From contig CACVAX010000012.1 in assembly GCA_902727935.1 (NCBI GenBank), forward strand, positions 1 to 46,366: a stretch of 46,366 nucleotides of DNA, in the 5' to 3' direction. A program made the position numbers and the translations under genes. Positions 1-8,493 of this stretch are shown here, one piece after another. Origin of the DNA: an uncultured Sulfurovum sp. Lineage in GTDB: Bacteria > Campylobacterota > Campylobacteria > Campylobacterales > Sulfurovaceae. The notes below the pieces were generated by a model. It was not told the origin of the DNA. It worked only from the letters and a program-made list of their open reading frames with translations, and ran no database searches. Numbering within the stretch: position 1 is the stretch's first letter; every line of letters starts with the position of its first letter.

Positions 1-1
1 T

Positions 2-115
2 AATGCTCATAAGGGTGAAAAAATTATGAAATCTAAAGTCACCATGGCTGAAATTAAGAGAACTTGTCATCATTTAGATGATTTTACCTCTGAAATCTTT
101 GAAATTGAGGCTTAG
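2..115 (+). CDS. C-terminal fragment of an unidentified protein, possibly a transposase
   Basis: An open frame enters from the left edge and stops at TAG 113-115, giving 37 residues that end in DDFTSEIFEIEA. I do not recognise the family. A transposase tail is suggested only by context: the following hydrolase has lost its 5' half just downstream, and the opposite end of the window runs into a transposase start. No terminal inverted repeat could be fixed between this stop and position 200, so the identity is an inference. Confidence 0.35.
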   Translation, partial: NAHKGEKIMKSKVTMAEIKRTCHHLDDFTSEIFEIEA

Positions 116-132
116 GTCTCTTTTTTTTCTGT

Positions 133-825
133 TTGAAACTACCTTTTTTGTTTTTTTGGGTACTGTCTCTTTTGGTAGATAGTGACATCTTAGGTGTTAT
201 CTTGGGAGTCATCGGATTTACCTATCTTTTAGGACATTCAATGGGAGGAATGCTAGCCACTCGTTATGCACTTATGTTTCCAAAGCGTGTCGAAAAACTC
301 ATCCTTGAAAACCCTATTGGCTTGGAAGATTGGCAGCGTTTTGTGAGTAATCCTTCTTTTTACTTTTGGTATAAAAGAGAGCTTGGAAAAACAACTAAAA
401 AAATACACAACTACCAATTAAAAAGTTACTATGATGGAAAGTGGAAAGAGAAATATCAACCATGGGTAGATATACTTGCCAGTTTTACATTGGGAAAAGA
501 TTATCCAAAATATGCATGGAATCAAGCACTTATTAGTGAAATGATTTTTAGCCAACCTGTTTGTTATCAATTTGATCAATTAACTATGCCTGTTCTTCTT
601 ATTATTGGACAGCGTGATAAAACAGCCTTAGGCAAGGGATTAGCAACGCCTGAAATACGAAAAACAATGGGAGACTACCCAAAACTTGGTGTACAAACAC
701 AAAAAAGTATTCCTAATTCACAACTATTAGAGCTTGATGGTATTGGTCACATGCCACATATTGAAGATTTTGATACTTTTATCAAAAATGTACTAATATT
801 TTTCTCAAAAAAATCTAAACTATAA
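133..825 (+). pseudogene. 5'-truncated alpha/beta hydrolase
   Basis: The segment from about residue 25 onward is a clear alpha/beta hydrolase. It has the nucleophile elbow GHSMGG (Ser about residue 36), an acid loop GQRDKTA and a C-terminal histidine in GIGHMPHIED. The usual first ~80-100 residues (oxyanion loop and first strands) are missing. The 28 residues before LGVIGFTYLLGHSMGG are hydrophobic, unlike the family, and appear to come from translated mobile-element or junk DNA. The gene therefore seems to have been cut by an insertion whose right end lies somewhere in 116-200. It is followed after 9 bp by the DsrE-like gene, so the two probably formed an operon. Function of this remnant is doubtful; the substrate is unknown. 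Confidence 0.7.
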
Positions 826-834
826 GGAGTTTTC

Positions 835-1293
835 ATGCGTATACTTATACTCATTCTTTTACTAAATGTTACATTATTATTTGCCGATTCTAAAAAAATC
901 ATGATTGACCTAACAACAGGAGATACAAAAACTTTCCAATCACGCTTCCTTTCAGGAGTACCCAATATGATTGATTACTTTGAAGAAAATAACGATACTG
1001 CTAAAACTGTGGTTGTTATTCATGGAGATGCTTATAAATTTTTCATAAAGAATTTACAAGACAGCCCCTATAAAGACAATAAAGAACTTCATAATCTCCA
1101 AGATACATTAAGAAAACAACTAGATGTACTCACTAAAAAATATTCTGTTAGCTTAGAGATTTGTAGTATAGGGATGAAAAAACGAAACATTCACACAGAT
1201 GTTCTCTATAAATTTATCACACCAATCCATTCGGCCATGACAGGACTTGCAAGTTGGCAAAACCAAGGCTATGCCTTTCTACCAATTGATTAG
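835..1293 (+). CDS. Exported DsrE/DsrF-like protein
   Basis: A 152-residue protein with a signal peptide (hydrophobic residues 3-15, likely cleavage after LLFA) and a DsrE-like alpha/beta fold. The core is KTVVVIHGDAYKFF (about residues 58-71) and the conserved segment EICSIGMKKRNI near residue 108, carrying the single likely functional cysteine. Small periplasmic DsrE-family proteins occur widely in sulfur-oxidising bacteria and are thought to bind or carry sulfur, but the exact role of this branch is unknown. A good ribosome site (AAGGAG) sits 7 bases before the ATG. The spacing of 9 bp from the truncated hydrolase suggests co-transcription. Confidence 0.75.
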   Translation: MRILILILLLNVTLLFADSKKIMIDLTTGDTKTFQSRFLSGVPNMIDYFEENNDTAKTVVVIHGDAYKFFIKNLQDSPYKDNKELHNLQDTLRKQLDVLTKKYSVSLEICSIGMKKRNIHTDVLYKFITPIHSAMTGLASWQNQGYAFLPID

Positions 1294-1311
1294 GAAAAGT
1301 TTTTCTTTTCC
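1293..1311 (+). terminator. Possible weak terminator hairpin
   Basis: GGAAAAG (1293-1299), a TTTTT loop and CTTTTCC (1305-1311) form a perfect 7-bp stem overlapping the stop codon of the DsrE-like gene. A short T-run (TTTTTT near 1322) follows about 10 bases later, which is further than usual, so termination is only possible. Confidence 0.3.
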
Positions 1312-1379
1312 CCTAAATGACTTTTTTGGTTAACTTTAGTTAAAATTAGCACCAATTACTTGTTAGGATTATAAAATAT

Positions 1380-2303
1380 ATGTTTGAAAAATTTTGCAAA
1401 AAACTCTGTAGTGATGAAACTTTTATAAGCGTTGAAATAACCCCTCCACATGGTGCTTCTATTAAACCCACTATTGAAAAAATAAAAGCCCTAAATCTTC
1501 ATGAAAAAGTAGCTGGATTTTCTGTTACCGACAACCCTTTAGCCAAACTAAAAATGTCGGGTGTCCTCTCTGCCATACAAGTACAACAAGCTTTTGGAAA
1601 ACCTGTGATTGCTACTATGAGTATGAGAGATAAAAATAAACTTTCTTTACAATCAACTTTACTTGGGGCTAATGACTTTGATTTACGTTGTATTTTAGCC
1701 CTTACAGGTGACCCTGCAAAATATTCTGACCAACCCGAAGTTAAAGGTGTTTTAGAACGTGACTCTACTTTATTATTAAGTATTATTTATAGACTAAACA
1801 ATGGTTTATCTTATTCCAACAAAGAGTTAAATCCTAAACCTAAACCCATTTACCCATTTGCTGTTTCCAATGCCCATGCTAAAGACATGCGTCGTATTAA
1901 AAAAGGCATGTTAAAAAAACTTAACTATGGTGCTAGAGGTATTATTACCCAACCTGTGTATAATTTAGAAAATGCCAAAGAGCTAATCGAGATTTTTGAA
2001 GAGTGTAAAGAAGAGAGTGTTCGTGACACAGCTAAAGATGCCCAACTTATATTAGGTCAGTTCCCTGTGGTACGTGCCAAAACTGCTAACTTTATTTCAG
2101 ATAAAGTTCCTGGTATTACTGTGCCTAAAATCATTTTAGAGGAAATGGATTTAGCAGCCATGGATGGTCTCAATAAAGAACAAGAAGTAGGTTTTAATAT
2201 TTCAAAAGAAATTTTTGATGACATACTTAAAATACATCCTAAAATGCACCTTATGACACATAATCGTTTTGATTTGTGTTCTAAACTTATTGGTGATAGC
2301 TAA
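1380..2303 (+). CDS. metF: Methylenetetrahydrofolate reductase family protein
   Basis: A 307-residue cytoplasmic TIM-barrel flavoprotein that reduces 5,10-methylene-THF to 5-methyl-THF for methionine synthesis. It shows the N-terminal SVEITPPHG segment (Glu19 in the position of the catalytic glutamate), IATMSMRDKN near residue 80, and the FAD-site segment ILALTGDPAKY near residue 105. The distal half has GARGIITQPVYN and ends without the regulatory domain found in eukaryotes. The length is close to bacterial MetF. It opens a four-gene run (metF, FUN14-like, lpxB, queH). The branch is more divergent than E. coli MetF, so the electron donor (NADH or ferredoxin) cannot be told from sequence. Confidence 0.85.
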   Translation: MFEKFCKKLCSDETFISVEITPPHGASIKPTIEKIKALNLHEKVAGFSVTDNPLAKLKMSGVLSAIQVQQAFGKPVIATMSMRDKNKLSLQSTLLGANDFDLRCILALTGDPAKYSDQPEVKGVLERDSTLLLSIIYRLNNGLSYSNKELNPKPKPIYPFAVSNAHAKDMRRIKKGMLKKLNYGARGIITQPVYNLENAKELIEIFEECKEESVRDTAKDAQLILGQFPVVRAKTANFISDKVPGITVPKIILEEMDLAAMDGLNKEQEVGFNISKEIFDDILKIHPKMHLMTHNRFDLCSKLIGDS

Positions 2304-2333
2304 AATAAGTGACATAATTCAAAAAGGAAAACA

Positions 2334-2756
2334 ATGACACAAGAAGAATATTCAGACAAAATCAATCAAGTCAATCACTTAGGACAATCAGGCAATCAAA
2401 AAATGGATTATAATAACTATACTGAACCTTCCCTCTACGAGAACAGTTCTACAGCAGAATCTCCTTTGCCCTACTTAGAAATGGGTACAGGCTTTATTAT
2501 TGGATTGGCTGTTGGTTTTTTTATCAAAAAAAGTTTTAAAGCTGTTCTTTTTATCTTAGGTTTTGCCCTTATTGTTAGTTTTTATATGGAGTCACAAGGT
2601 ATTTTTACCATTAATCAAGAGGTACTTGAACAAAATATCGAAGCTGGTTCAGCATATATGGAGTACTTATTCGATGCCATTAAAGAGCGTCTTACCAGTT
2701 TTCAATCAGGCATTGGTGCTGGAGCTGGGTTTTTAGTGGGTCTAAAAATTGGCTAA
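2334..2756 (+). CDS. FUN14-family membrane protein
   Basis: A 140-residue protein. The first ~48 residues are polar and probably disordered. They are followed by three glycine-rich hydrophobic segments: GTGFIIGLAVGFFIKKS (about 52-68), VLFILGFALIVSFYM (about 71-85) and GIGAGAGFLVGLKIG at the very C terminus. This small-residue helix pattern is typical of the FUN14 family. Bacterial members have no established function; the eukaryotic FUNDC1 is a mitochondrial mitophagy receptor. It overlaps the next gene by 8 bp, so translation is probably coupled to lpxB, which hints at a link to the envelope. Confidence 0.75.
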   Translation: MTQEEYSDKINQVNHLGQSGNQKMDYNNYTEPSLYENSSTAESPLPYLEMGTGFIIGLAVGFFIKKSFKAVLFILGFALIVSFYMESQGIFTINQEVLEQNIEAGSAYMEYLFDAIKERLTSFQSGIGAGAGFLVGLKIG

Positions 2757-3789
2757 AACAAAAATTTTGGTTTCAGCACTTGAACCCTCTTCTAATCTAC
2801 ATCTTAAAGAGATTTTAAAACATACCCAAGAGTTAGAACTTCTTGGTATCTATGACAAATCTTTAGGCACACCACTGTATGACATCTCTGAAATGGCAAT
2901 TATGGGTGTAGTCGATGCCATCAAAAAACTAAAATGGTTTTTTAAAGTAGCTAATGAAATACTAATACTTGCTAAAGACGCTGATAAAATTTTACTCATG
3001 GATTCCTCAGGTTTTAACTTACCTTTGGCAAAAAAACTCAAAAAAGCTTATCCTAACAAAGAGATAATTTATTATATACTCCCTCAAATTTGGGCAAGTC
3101 GTCCAAAACGTGCTGTAAAACTCGAAAAATATTGTGACAGACTTTTAGGTATTTTACCTTTTGAAGTTGACTACTATAAAAGTAAAGCTGAGTATATTGG
3201 TCATCCTCTTTTAGATGAGATTCATATAAAAAGTGAAGAAAAAGAAAAAAAATATATTGCCTTTATGCCAGGAAGCAGAAGAAGTGAAATTACAAAACTT
3301 TTACCTATTTTTAAAGAAGTACGTCAAAAATTAAGTGATAAAAAAGCTGTTCTTATCATTCCTAACAGTTTTTCAGACGAAAAAATCGCCATACTCTATG
3401 GAAACATATCAGATTTTGAAATAGAAAGAGATACCCATACAGCTCTTGCTAAATCTGAATTTGCATTTATCTGTTCTGGTACAGCTACCCTAGAGGCTGC
3501 CCTTATTGGTACGCCATTTACCCTAAGTTATATTGCTAAAAAAATAGATTTTTTTATTGGGACGAAACTTTTAGGTATCAAGCAAGTTGGTTTAGCCAAT
3601 ATTATTTTGACCAACTATAATAATAGTACTTTACATAATGAACTACTGCAAGAAAACGTGACTGTTGAGAATCTCTTAAAAGAGTATTATGAAATAGATA
3701 GAAGTATCTTCGCCCAAAAAGCAAAAGAGCTAAAAGCATATTTGTCACATGGTAGCTCTAAAAATGTTGCAAAAATATTAATGACTTAA
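2749..3789 (+). CDS. lpxB: Lipid-A-disaccharide synthase
   Basis: A 346-residue GT-B glycosyltransferase (family GT19) that joins UDP-2,3-diacylglucosamine and lipid X to form the lipid A disaccharide at the inner-membrane face. Recognisable segments are ILVSALEPSSNLHLKEIL at the N terminus, PQIWASRPKRA (about residues 116-126), GHPLLDE, MPGSRRSEI (about 173-181) and CSGTATLEAAL (about 241-251). It is somewhat shorter than E. coli LpxB, as in other Campylobacterota. The start is TTG, inside the end of the FUN14-like gene (8-bp overlap). The stop is 10 bp before the inferred queH start. Confidence 0.92.
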   Translation: MAKTKILVSALEPSSNLHLKEILKHTQELELLGIYDKSLGTPLYDISEMAIMGVVDAIKKLKWFFKVANEILILAKDADKILLMDSSGFNLPLAKKLKKAYPNKEIIYYILPQIWASRPKRAVKLEKYCDRLLGILPFEVDYYKSKAEYIGHPLLDEIHIKSEEKEKKYIAFMPGSRRSEITKLLPIFKEVRQKLSDKKAVLIIPNSFSDEKIAILYGNISDFEIERDTHTALAKSEFAFICSGTATLEAALIGTPFTLSYIAKKIDFFIGTKLLGIKQVGLANIILTNYNNSTLHNELLQENVTVENLLKEYYEIDRSIFAQKAKELKAYLSHGSSKNVAKILMT

Positions 3790-3799
3790 AGGAGAGCCT

Positions 3800-4882
3800 A
3801 TTTTAGTTCATATCTGTTGTGCTGTTGACAGCCACTATTTTTTACAAAAGCTACAAAAAGAATATCCCAAAGAAAAACTGGTGGGTTATTTTTATGACCC
3901 TAATATTCACCCCTACTCTGAATATAAACTACGTTTGCTCGATGTAAAACGCTCTTGTAAAATGCTGAACATTGAACTTCTTGAGGGTGACTATGATGTG
4001 GACAATTGGTTAAAAGCAGTACGTGGTTTTGAAAATGAGCCTGAAAAAGGTGAACGCTGTGCCATCTGTTTTGATAGACGCTTTGAAGTTACAGCCCAAC
4101 AAGCAGCTAAAATGGGTGAAAAAACTTTTACCTCTACGCTCCTTACTTCTCCTAAAAAATCTCTCGAACAACTCAAAATATCAGGAGATAACTTAGCTAA
4201 ACAATTTGGCATTAAATTTTTAGCACCTGACTATCGAAAAGCCTCTGGAACCCAAGAACAAAATATCTTAGCCAAAGCAGATGCCCTATATCGTCAAAAC
4301 TATTGTGGTTGCCTCTATGCACTCAATATTCAACGTGATAGTCAAGAAAGACTCGCTGATGAACTCTTCTCTCCTCTTTCTCAACAGATTCAACCAGAGT
4401 CTATTGAAGCACGTATTGAACTTTATGAAAAACGTTGGAATTTAGAAGATGAGCATAAAGCTTATAAAATAGTCAAAGAACGCTTTTTAAACTGGCGACA
4501 AATGCATGGACTTTTACGTATCAAAAAACAGACTATTCCTGCCCATTTTTTACCACTTTCTACCCTTAAAAGTGAATATACTCGAGGAAAAATTGATGTT
4601 CAAGTAGGTGATTTATACTATATGAATCGCGATGAAGTTAAATTTATTACGTTGGAGACCTATAACAACTATGCCAAAACCAATTATGTTAGTGTAGAAG
4701 CACTTATCTTTTCTTCACCAACATTTGAAGAAGAATTAAAGATTAGGCATAAACTGATTAGTAATCCTTATGATTTATCTGCTATTTTGGTTGTTGAAAA
4801 GATTCCCAATAGTAAACTCGAAATCATTTATAAAAGTCATATATATGAAGATGTCAAAGAAGTTCTGTTAGAAATTTCTTAA
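3800..4882 (+). CDS. queH: Epoxyqueuosine reductase QueH, with inferred ATT start
   Basis: QueH reduces epoxyqueuosine to queuosine in tRNA using iron and a [4Fe-4S] cluster. The cysteine pattern is complete: LVHICC at the extreme N terminus, ERCAICFDRR in the middle and NYCGCLYAL near residue 165. A later ATG at 3881 would delete the first pair of essential cysteines. The frame is open back to 3785, but between the upstream stop and the CC motif there is no ATG, GTG or TTG. AAGGAG (3789-3794) lies five bases before ATT at 3800, giving (M)LVHICC, which matches QueH N termini. I therefore place the start at the rare ATT codon (360 residues). About 150 residues follow the QueH core as a C-terminal extension, as in other Campylobacterota. 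It closes the metF operon; an IS982 element begins 5 bp after the stop. Confidence 0.85.
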   Translation: MLVHICCAVDSHYFLQKLQKEYPKEKLVGYFYDPNIHPYSEYKLRLLDVKRSCKMLNIELLEGDYDVDNWLKAVRGFENEPEKGERCAICFDRRFEVTAQQAAKMGEKTFTSTLLTSPKKSLEQLKISGDNLAKQFGIKFLAPDYRKASGTQEQNILAKADALYRQNYCGCLYALNIQRDSQERLADELFSPLSQQIQPESIEARIELYEKRWNLEDEHKAYKIVKERFLNWRQMHGLLRIKKQTIPAHFLPLSTLKSEYTRGKIDVQVGDLYYMNRDEVKFITLETYNNYAKTNYVSVEALIFSSPTFEEELKIRHKLISNPYDLSAILVVEKIPNSKLEIIYKSHIYEDVKEVLLEIS

Positions 4883-4887
4883 TATTT

Positions 4888-5818
4888 ACCCAAACTGCTA
4901 GTTAAAAAGAGAATAAAGAAGAAAGAGAGTAAAGTTCCATAAAAAAGCTTGGATGGTAAATTATGGAACAAAGAATAATAACAATATACTGCTTAATAGA
5001 AGAGTTTCTAAAAGGGACATTAGGAAAAGAAGAACATGCATTATCAGAGATAAGTGATAGTGAAGTATTGTTTTTAGGCTATTTAGCTGTATCTGATTTT
5101 AATGGTAATTATGCAAAAGCACATTATTATGGGATGGGAATGAAATGGGTGAATAAAATAGAGTATTCAAGATTTACAAGAAGGATTAATCAGCTAGAAA
5201 GGGAGATAGAACACTTTTTTCTCTTTTTAAGTGAGTTATTTAAAAAGCTAAATGGCTCACAAATCTATTCAGTAGATTCATTTCCAGTAGAAATATGTCA
5301 AATTCAAAGAGAAAAAAGGTCAAAACTTTGGCGAGATGTTAGCCTTAAAGGGTATAACGCATCAAAGAAGAAATACTTTTATGGATTTAAAGTACATATG
5401 GTAGTAACAACCAATCAAGAACCCGTTTCCTGTTATATATCAGAAGGTTCAATGCATGATACAACAGCCTCTTATAAATTTCTTCCAACTCTTCCTACCA
5501 ATTCTATTGTTATTGGAGATAAGGGCTATATATCGGGAAAGTTAGAAAGTTTTTTAGCTAAATTTGGTATTGAACTCTCTGCACTAAAACGTAAAAATAT
5601 GGAGCTTGACCCTAATCAAAAAAGTAAACGAAAAATCAGAAAAGGAGTAGAAACAGCCTTTTCTGTTATTACTGCTAAGTTTGGTAAAGTTATTAGAGCC
5701 ACTTCTATTCGTGGCTTTTTAGTCAAGCTTAAATTGTTTATTTTGGCTTATAGTATTGATAGGTTTTTCAAGCTTTCTTCTAACCATCAGAAATTGGCTT
5801 TTAACTAGCAGTTTGGGT
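4888..5818 (+). mobile_element. Intact IS982-family insertion sequence
   Basis: The 931-bp element is bounded by 20-bp perfect inverted repeats: ACCCAAACTGCTAGTTAAAA at 4888-4907 and its complement at 5799-5818. It carries a single transposase gene. The flanking 9-mers TTAATATTT (4879-4887) and TTAATTTTT (5819-5827) match at 8 of 9 positions, consistent with the 6-9 bp target duplications made by this family. The left copy overlaps the queH stop codon, so the insertion left the queH coding sequence unchanged. Confidence 0.93.
4963..5808 (+). CDS. IS982-family DDE transposase
   Basis: A 281-residue transposase. The catalytic triad is visible: Asp105 in YSVDSFP, Asp186 in VIGDKGYIS and Glu230 in RKGVETAFSVI. 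The spacing fits the IS982 family. The reading frame is uninterrupted and its stop codon (5806-5808) lies inside the right terminal repeat, so the element looks active or recently active. The N-terminal 90 residues are the helical DNA-binding region. Confidence 0.93.
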   Translation: MEQRIITIYCLIEEFLKGTLGKEEHALSEISDSEVLFLGYLAVSDFNGNYAKAHYYGMGMKWVNKIEYSRFTRRINQLEREIEHFFLFLSELFKKLNGSQIYSVDSFPVEICQIQREKRSKLWRDVSLKGYNASKKKYFYGFKVHMVVTTNQEPVSCYISEGSMHDTTASYKFLPTLPTNSIVIGDKGYISGKLESFLAKFGIELSALKRKNMELDPNQKSKRKIRKGVETAFSVITAKFGKVIRATSIRGFLVKLKLFILAYSIDRFFKLSSNHQKLAFN

Positions 5819-5871
5819 TTAATTTTTATAACTTATATACATATTGATATCTTTTCAGCACTTTTTAATGA

Positions 5872-6543
5872 TTATAGAGCTTCTTGACCTACAATAAATG
5901 CATGTCCTGTTTCTCTTTCAACTTTAATAAAGATATCATCATCTGTAGATAAATTTATAGTAAGGGTACAATCAGTTTCAACAATTTGATTAAAAAATGA
6001 ATCCTTATCATATTTAGTAACGCCTCTATGTGGTCTACCTAAATAGTCAAATGCTATTTGCTTTGCAGAAGAACCTCCTCCTGTACTACAACCTGTTAAA
6101 TTCACACTCGTCACACCAAACTTTTTTCCAATCCGTATATCTTGACTAACATCATCAGCTAAGGAACTAGTCAAACATGTAGCATACAAATATTTACCTG
6201 TAATTGGATCAATAGCAGCCTCTTCTTTACGAATATCACTCCCACCCAAATCTATTTCTGAACCAACATTATAGATGGGCTGTACATCACCTAACATCGA
6301 ACAGTTTTTAAATTGTATTCGCCAATAAGCTCTTTGCCAATTTTCATTGTTATCACTTCGATGCTTGTTATCTCTCAAAGCCAACTGTTGAGTCAAACGT
6401 ATATGAGACAAAATAGTCTCAGCAGCTTCTTGACGTATATCCCTATCCATACGTCCCATAGCTAACGAGGCAAGAATACCTAAAACAACAATAACAAAGA
6501 CAAGTTCAATCATAGTAAACGCAGATTTATTTTTCAAAACCAA
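5872..6543 (-). CDS. Type II secretion / type IV pilus-like pseudopilin
   Basis: A 223-residue protein with a class III prepilin leader. A short basic leader MVLKNKSA is followed by FTMIELVFVIVVLGILASLA, with the Glu at +5 and a hydrophobic helix of about 20 residues. Cleavage is expected between Ala8 and Phe9 by PilD-type peptidase, with N-methylation. The rest is a polar periplasmic domain with several cysteines, close in plan to GspH/FimT-like minor pseudopilins. No other secretion gene is nearby, so it is a stand-alone pseudopilin of unknown partner. The IS982 insertion lies 53 bp beyond its stop. Confidence 0.85.
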   Translation of the reverse strand: MVLKNKSAFTMIELVFVIVVLGILASLAMGRMDRDIRQEAAETILSHIRLTQQLALRDNKHRSDNNENWQRAYWRIQFKNCSMLGDVQPIYNVGSEIDLGGSDIRKEEAAIDPITGKYLYATCLTSSLADDVSQDIRIGKKFGVTSVNLTGCSTGGGSSAKQIAFDYLGRPHRGVTKYDKDSFFNQIVETDCTLTINLSTDDDIFIKVERETGHAFIVGQEAL

Positions 6544-6631
6544 AACCTTAATATATTTTATTTTATAAGATTATATCATAAAGTTAAGAAATATTTAATT
6601 ATTAAAAGAGTGTAAAGAAAGAAGGAGTAAA

Positions 6632-6664
6632 TAAAAAAAACTAAATGGAAATTAATCCATTTAG
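6632..6664 (-). terminator. Rho-independent terminator of aclBA
   Basis: On the minus strand an 8-bp perfect stem (CTAAATGG at 6641-6648 paired with CCATTTAG at 6657-6664, 8-base loop) is followed by eight T residues. It starts 17 bp past the aclA stop. Confidence 0.85.
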
Positions 6665-6681
6665 TTGAGAAAGAAAAACTA

Positions 6682-8484
6682 TTAAAGTTCTTCTGCCTTT
6701 TTAACATCGTATAAGATATCATCCATTGGGTGTCTGTACATTGGCATAGCAAGTCTCTTTTCATCAAGAATATGACCAATAAATCCAATACTTCTACCAA
6801 GAATAAAGAATGCATTTAATGCACCTGCATCAATAAATACATCAATTTCTTCATCTGTGTATCCTAATGCTCTCCACATATCAACCATAAGAATACCAAT
6901 TGTACCATCCACGTTAAGAATCAAGTTCTCTTTCTTAGATGTAGTTAGTTCTTCTACTGTTCTTGCATAATCAAGAAGTGGTGTCGATGGGAAATTCTCT
7001 TTAGCATATTTCATTAATCCAGTAACTCTAAGATCTGGGTTCTTTAATGATTTAATTCTATGACCAATACCTGGAATTGGAATACCAGATTTTTTCATAT
7101 GACCTAAAAATTCTTTTGGTGTTAAATCGTTGTCATTTGCATATTTAAAGTGCTCAGCAGCACCATCAATAGCTCCACCAAATCTTGGTCCAATTGTAAG
7201 AAGACCTGCAATTAATGAAGAAATAACATCTTTACCAGCTCTTGCCGTTACTTTTGCATTGTGTGCACCTGATACAGCTGGACCATGATCAGCAACTGTT
7301 TTAAGAACTGTTTCTAAGAAATCAACAGCCCATCTTGGATAACGTTTTTTGAACCAAAGAATTGACATTACATCACCAATGGTGAATCCTGTCTCTGGTG
7401 TTGCAACAGAAGAGATAGGGAAACCACAGTAATGTGCTTCTTCACCTCTATCATCAGAAATAGTACAAATAAACTCTTTAGATCTTCTAGAAGCAGGTAC
7501 TGTATTCATCTCTGGTTCTGGAATATCTGCAATGTTCATCTCAGTAAATACTTTGTTAATCATTGCTGGTAAGTCATTGAATGAGTTTGGTACGTGAATA
7601 CCTGCCTCTTTCATAGCATTATTTTTATACTCAGCTGTTTCAGACTCAGCATTTGCAGAAGCACCTGCGTGACCAAACTGAACACCTGAATCATAATGCT
7701 TAGCAATCGTACCAATACACCATGCAATAACTGGTTTAGTAATTTGACCATTTTTAATCGCTTCAATTACTTTGTACTCTTCAGTACCACCAACTTCTCC
7801 AAGGAGTATCATGTATTTAACATCTGGGTTCTTTTCCATTCTAAGAAGGTTATCAATAAATACAGATCCAACGAATCTGTCTCCACCAATTGCTACACCT
7901 TCTGCAATACCATCAGCATTAATTGAAATAATGTTTGAAAGCTCATTGAAAAGTCCACCTGAACGCGTTACAAGACCACAAGAACCTGCTCTGTGTAATT
8001 TTGAGTTAACAATGTTAGTAATTGTACCACCAATGTTAGCAACTTTAAATGCACCTGGCGTAATTGCACCAACAGTTGCAGGTCCAATTACAGTAACACC
8101 TTTTTCTCTTGCAGTTTGGTTCATTCCTCTTGCAAGTCTTTCAGGGATACCTTCAGCTGTAATCATCATTGATGAGAAACCACCAATTTCAAGTGCTTCC
8201 ATAGTAACATCATACGCAGATCTAAACGATGCAAAGTTTAAAAGTACATCAGCTTGTGGCTGAGCAGCTTTTGCTTCTGCAGTTGTTTTGAATAATGGAA
8301 TCATTACTTCATCTGGTCCATAGAAGAACTTCTCAAACTTATTTCCAGATGTAGGTGCAACAATAGCAGCTACTGAAGGTGTTTCTCTTTGAATAGTATA
8401 ATCGTAGTCTAACATTCTTTGGATAGCAGTCTTGTTGTTATTCCAAAAAATTGCTTGTGTATCTTTAGTATATAATCTTTCCAT
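6682..8484 (-). CDS. aclA: ATP-citrate lyase, large (alpha) subunit
   Basis: A 600-residue subunit of ATP-citrate lyase, which cleaves citrate with ATP and CoA to acetyl-CoA and oxaloacetate and is the diagnostic step of the reductive TCA cycle. The N-terminal ~330 residues are succinyl-CoA synthetase alpha-like. They hold GPATVGAITPG (about 134-144) and the phosphohistidine His272 in QFGHAGASA. The C-terminal ~250 residues are a citrate-synthase-like lyase domain with DHGPAVSGAHNAK, GPRFGGAIDGAA and PIPGIGHRIKS. It lies 9 bp after aclB with a strong AAGGAG site, so the two form one operon. Naming here follows the Campylobacterota usage in which aclB is the smaller ATP-grasp subunit. Confidence 0.95.
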   Translation of the reverse strand: MERLYTKDTQAIFWNNNKTAIQRMLDYDYTIQRETPSVAAIVAPTSGNKFEKFFYGPDEVMIPLFKTTAEAKAAQPQADVLLNFASFRSAYDVTMEALEIGGFSSMMITAEGIPERLARGMNQTAREKGVTVIGPATVGAITPGAFKVANIGGTITNIVNSKLHRAGSCGLVTRSGGLFNELSNIISINADGIAEGVAIGGDRFVGSVFIDNLLRMEKNPDVKYMILLGEVGGTEEYKVIEAIKNGQITKPVIAWCIGTIAKHYDSGVQFGHAGASANAESETAEYKNNAMKEAGIHVPNSFNDLPAMINKVFTEMNIADIPEPEMNTVPASRRSKEFICTISDDRGEEAHYCGFPISSVATPETGFTIGDVMSILWFKKRYPRWAVDFLETVLKTVADHGPAVSGAHNAKVTARAGKDVISSLIAGLLTIGPRFGGAIDGAAEHFKYANDNDLTPKEFLGHMKKSGIPIPGIGHRIKSLKNPDLRVTGLMKYAKENFPSTPLLDYARTVEELTTSKKENLILNVDGTIGILMVDMWRALGYTDEEIDVFIDAGALNAFFILGRSIGFIGHILDEKRLAMPMYRHPMDDILYDVKKAEEL

Positions 8485-8493
8485 ATTATCTCC

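Noticed and set aside
6576-6815. Frame overlapping the end of aclA on the same strand.
   Set aside because: It crosses the aclA terminator and is out of frame with a conserved enzyme; a shadow frame.
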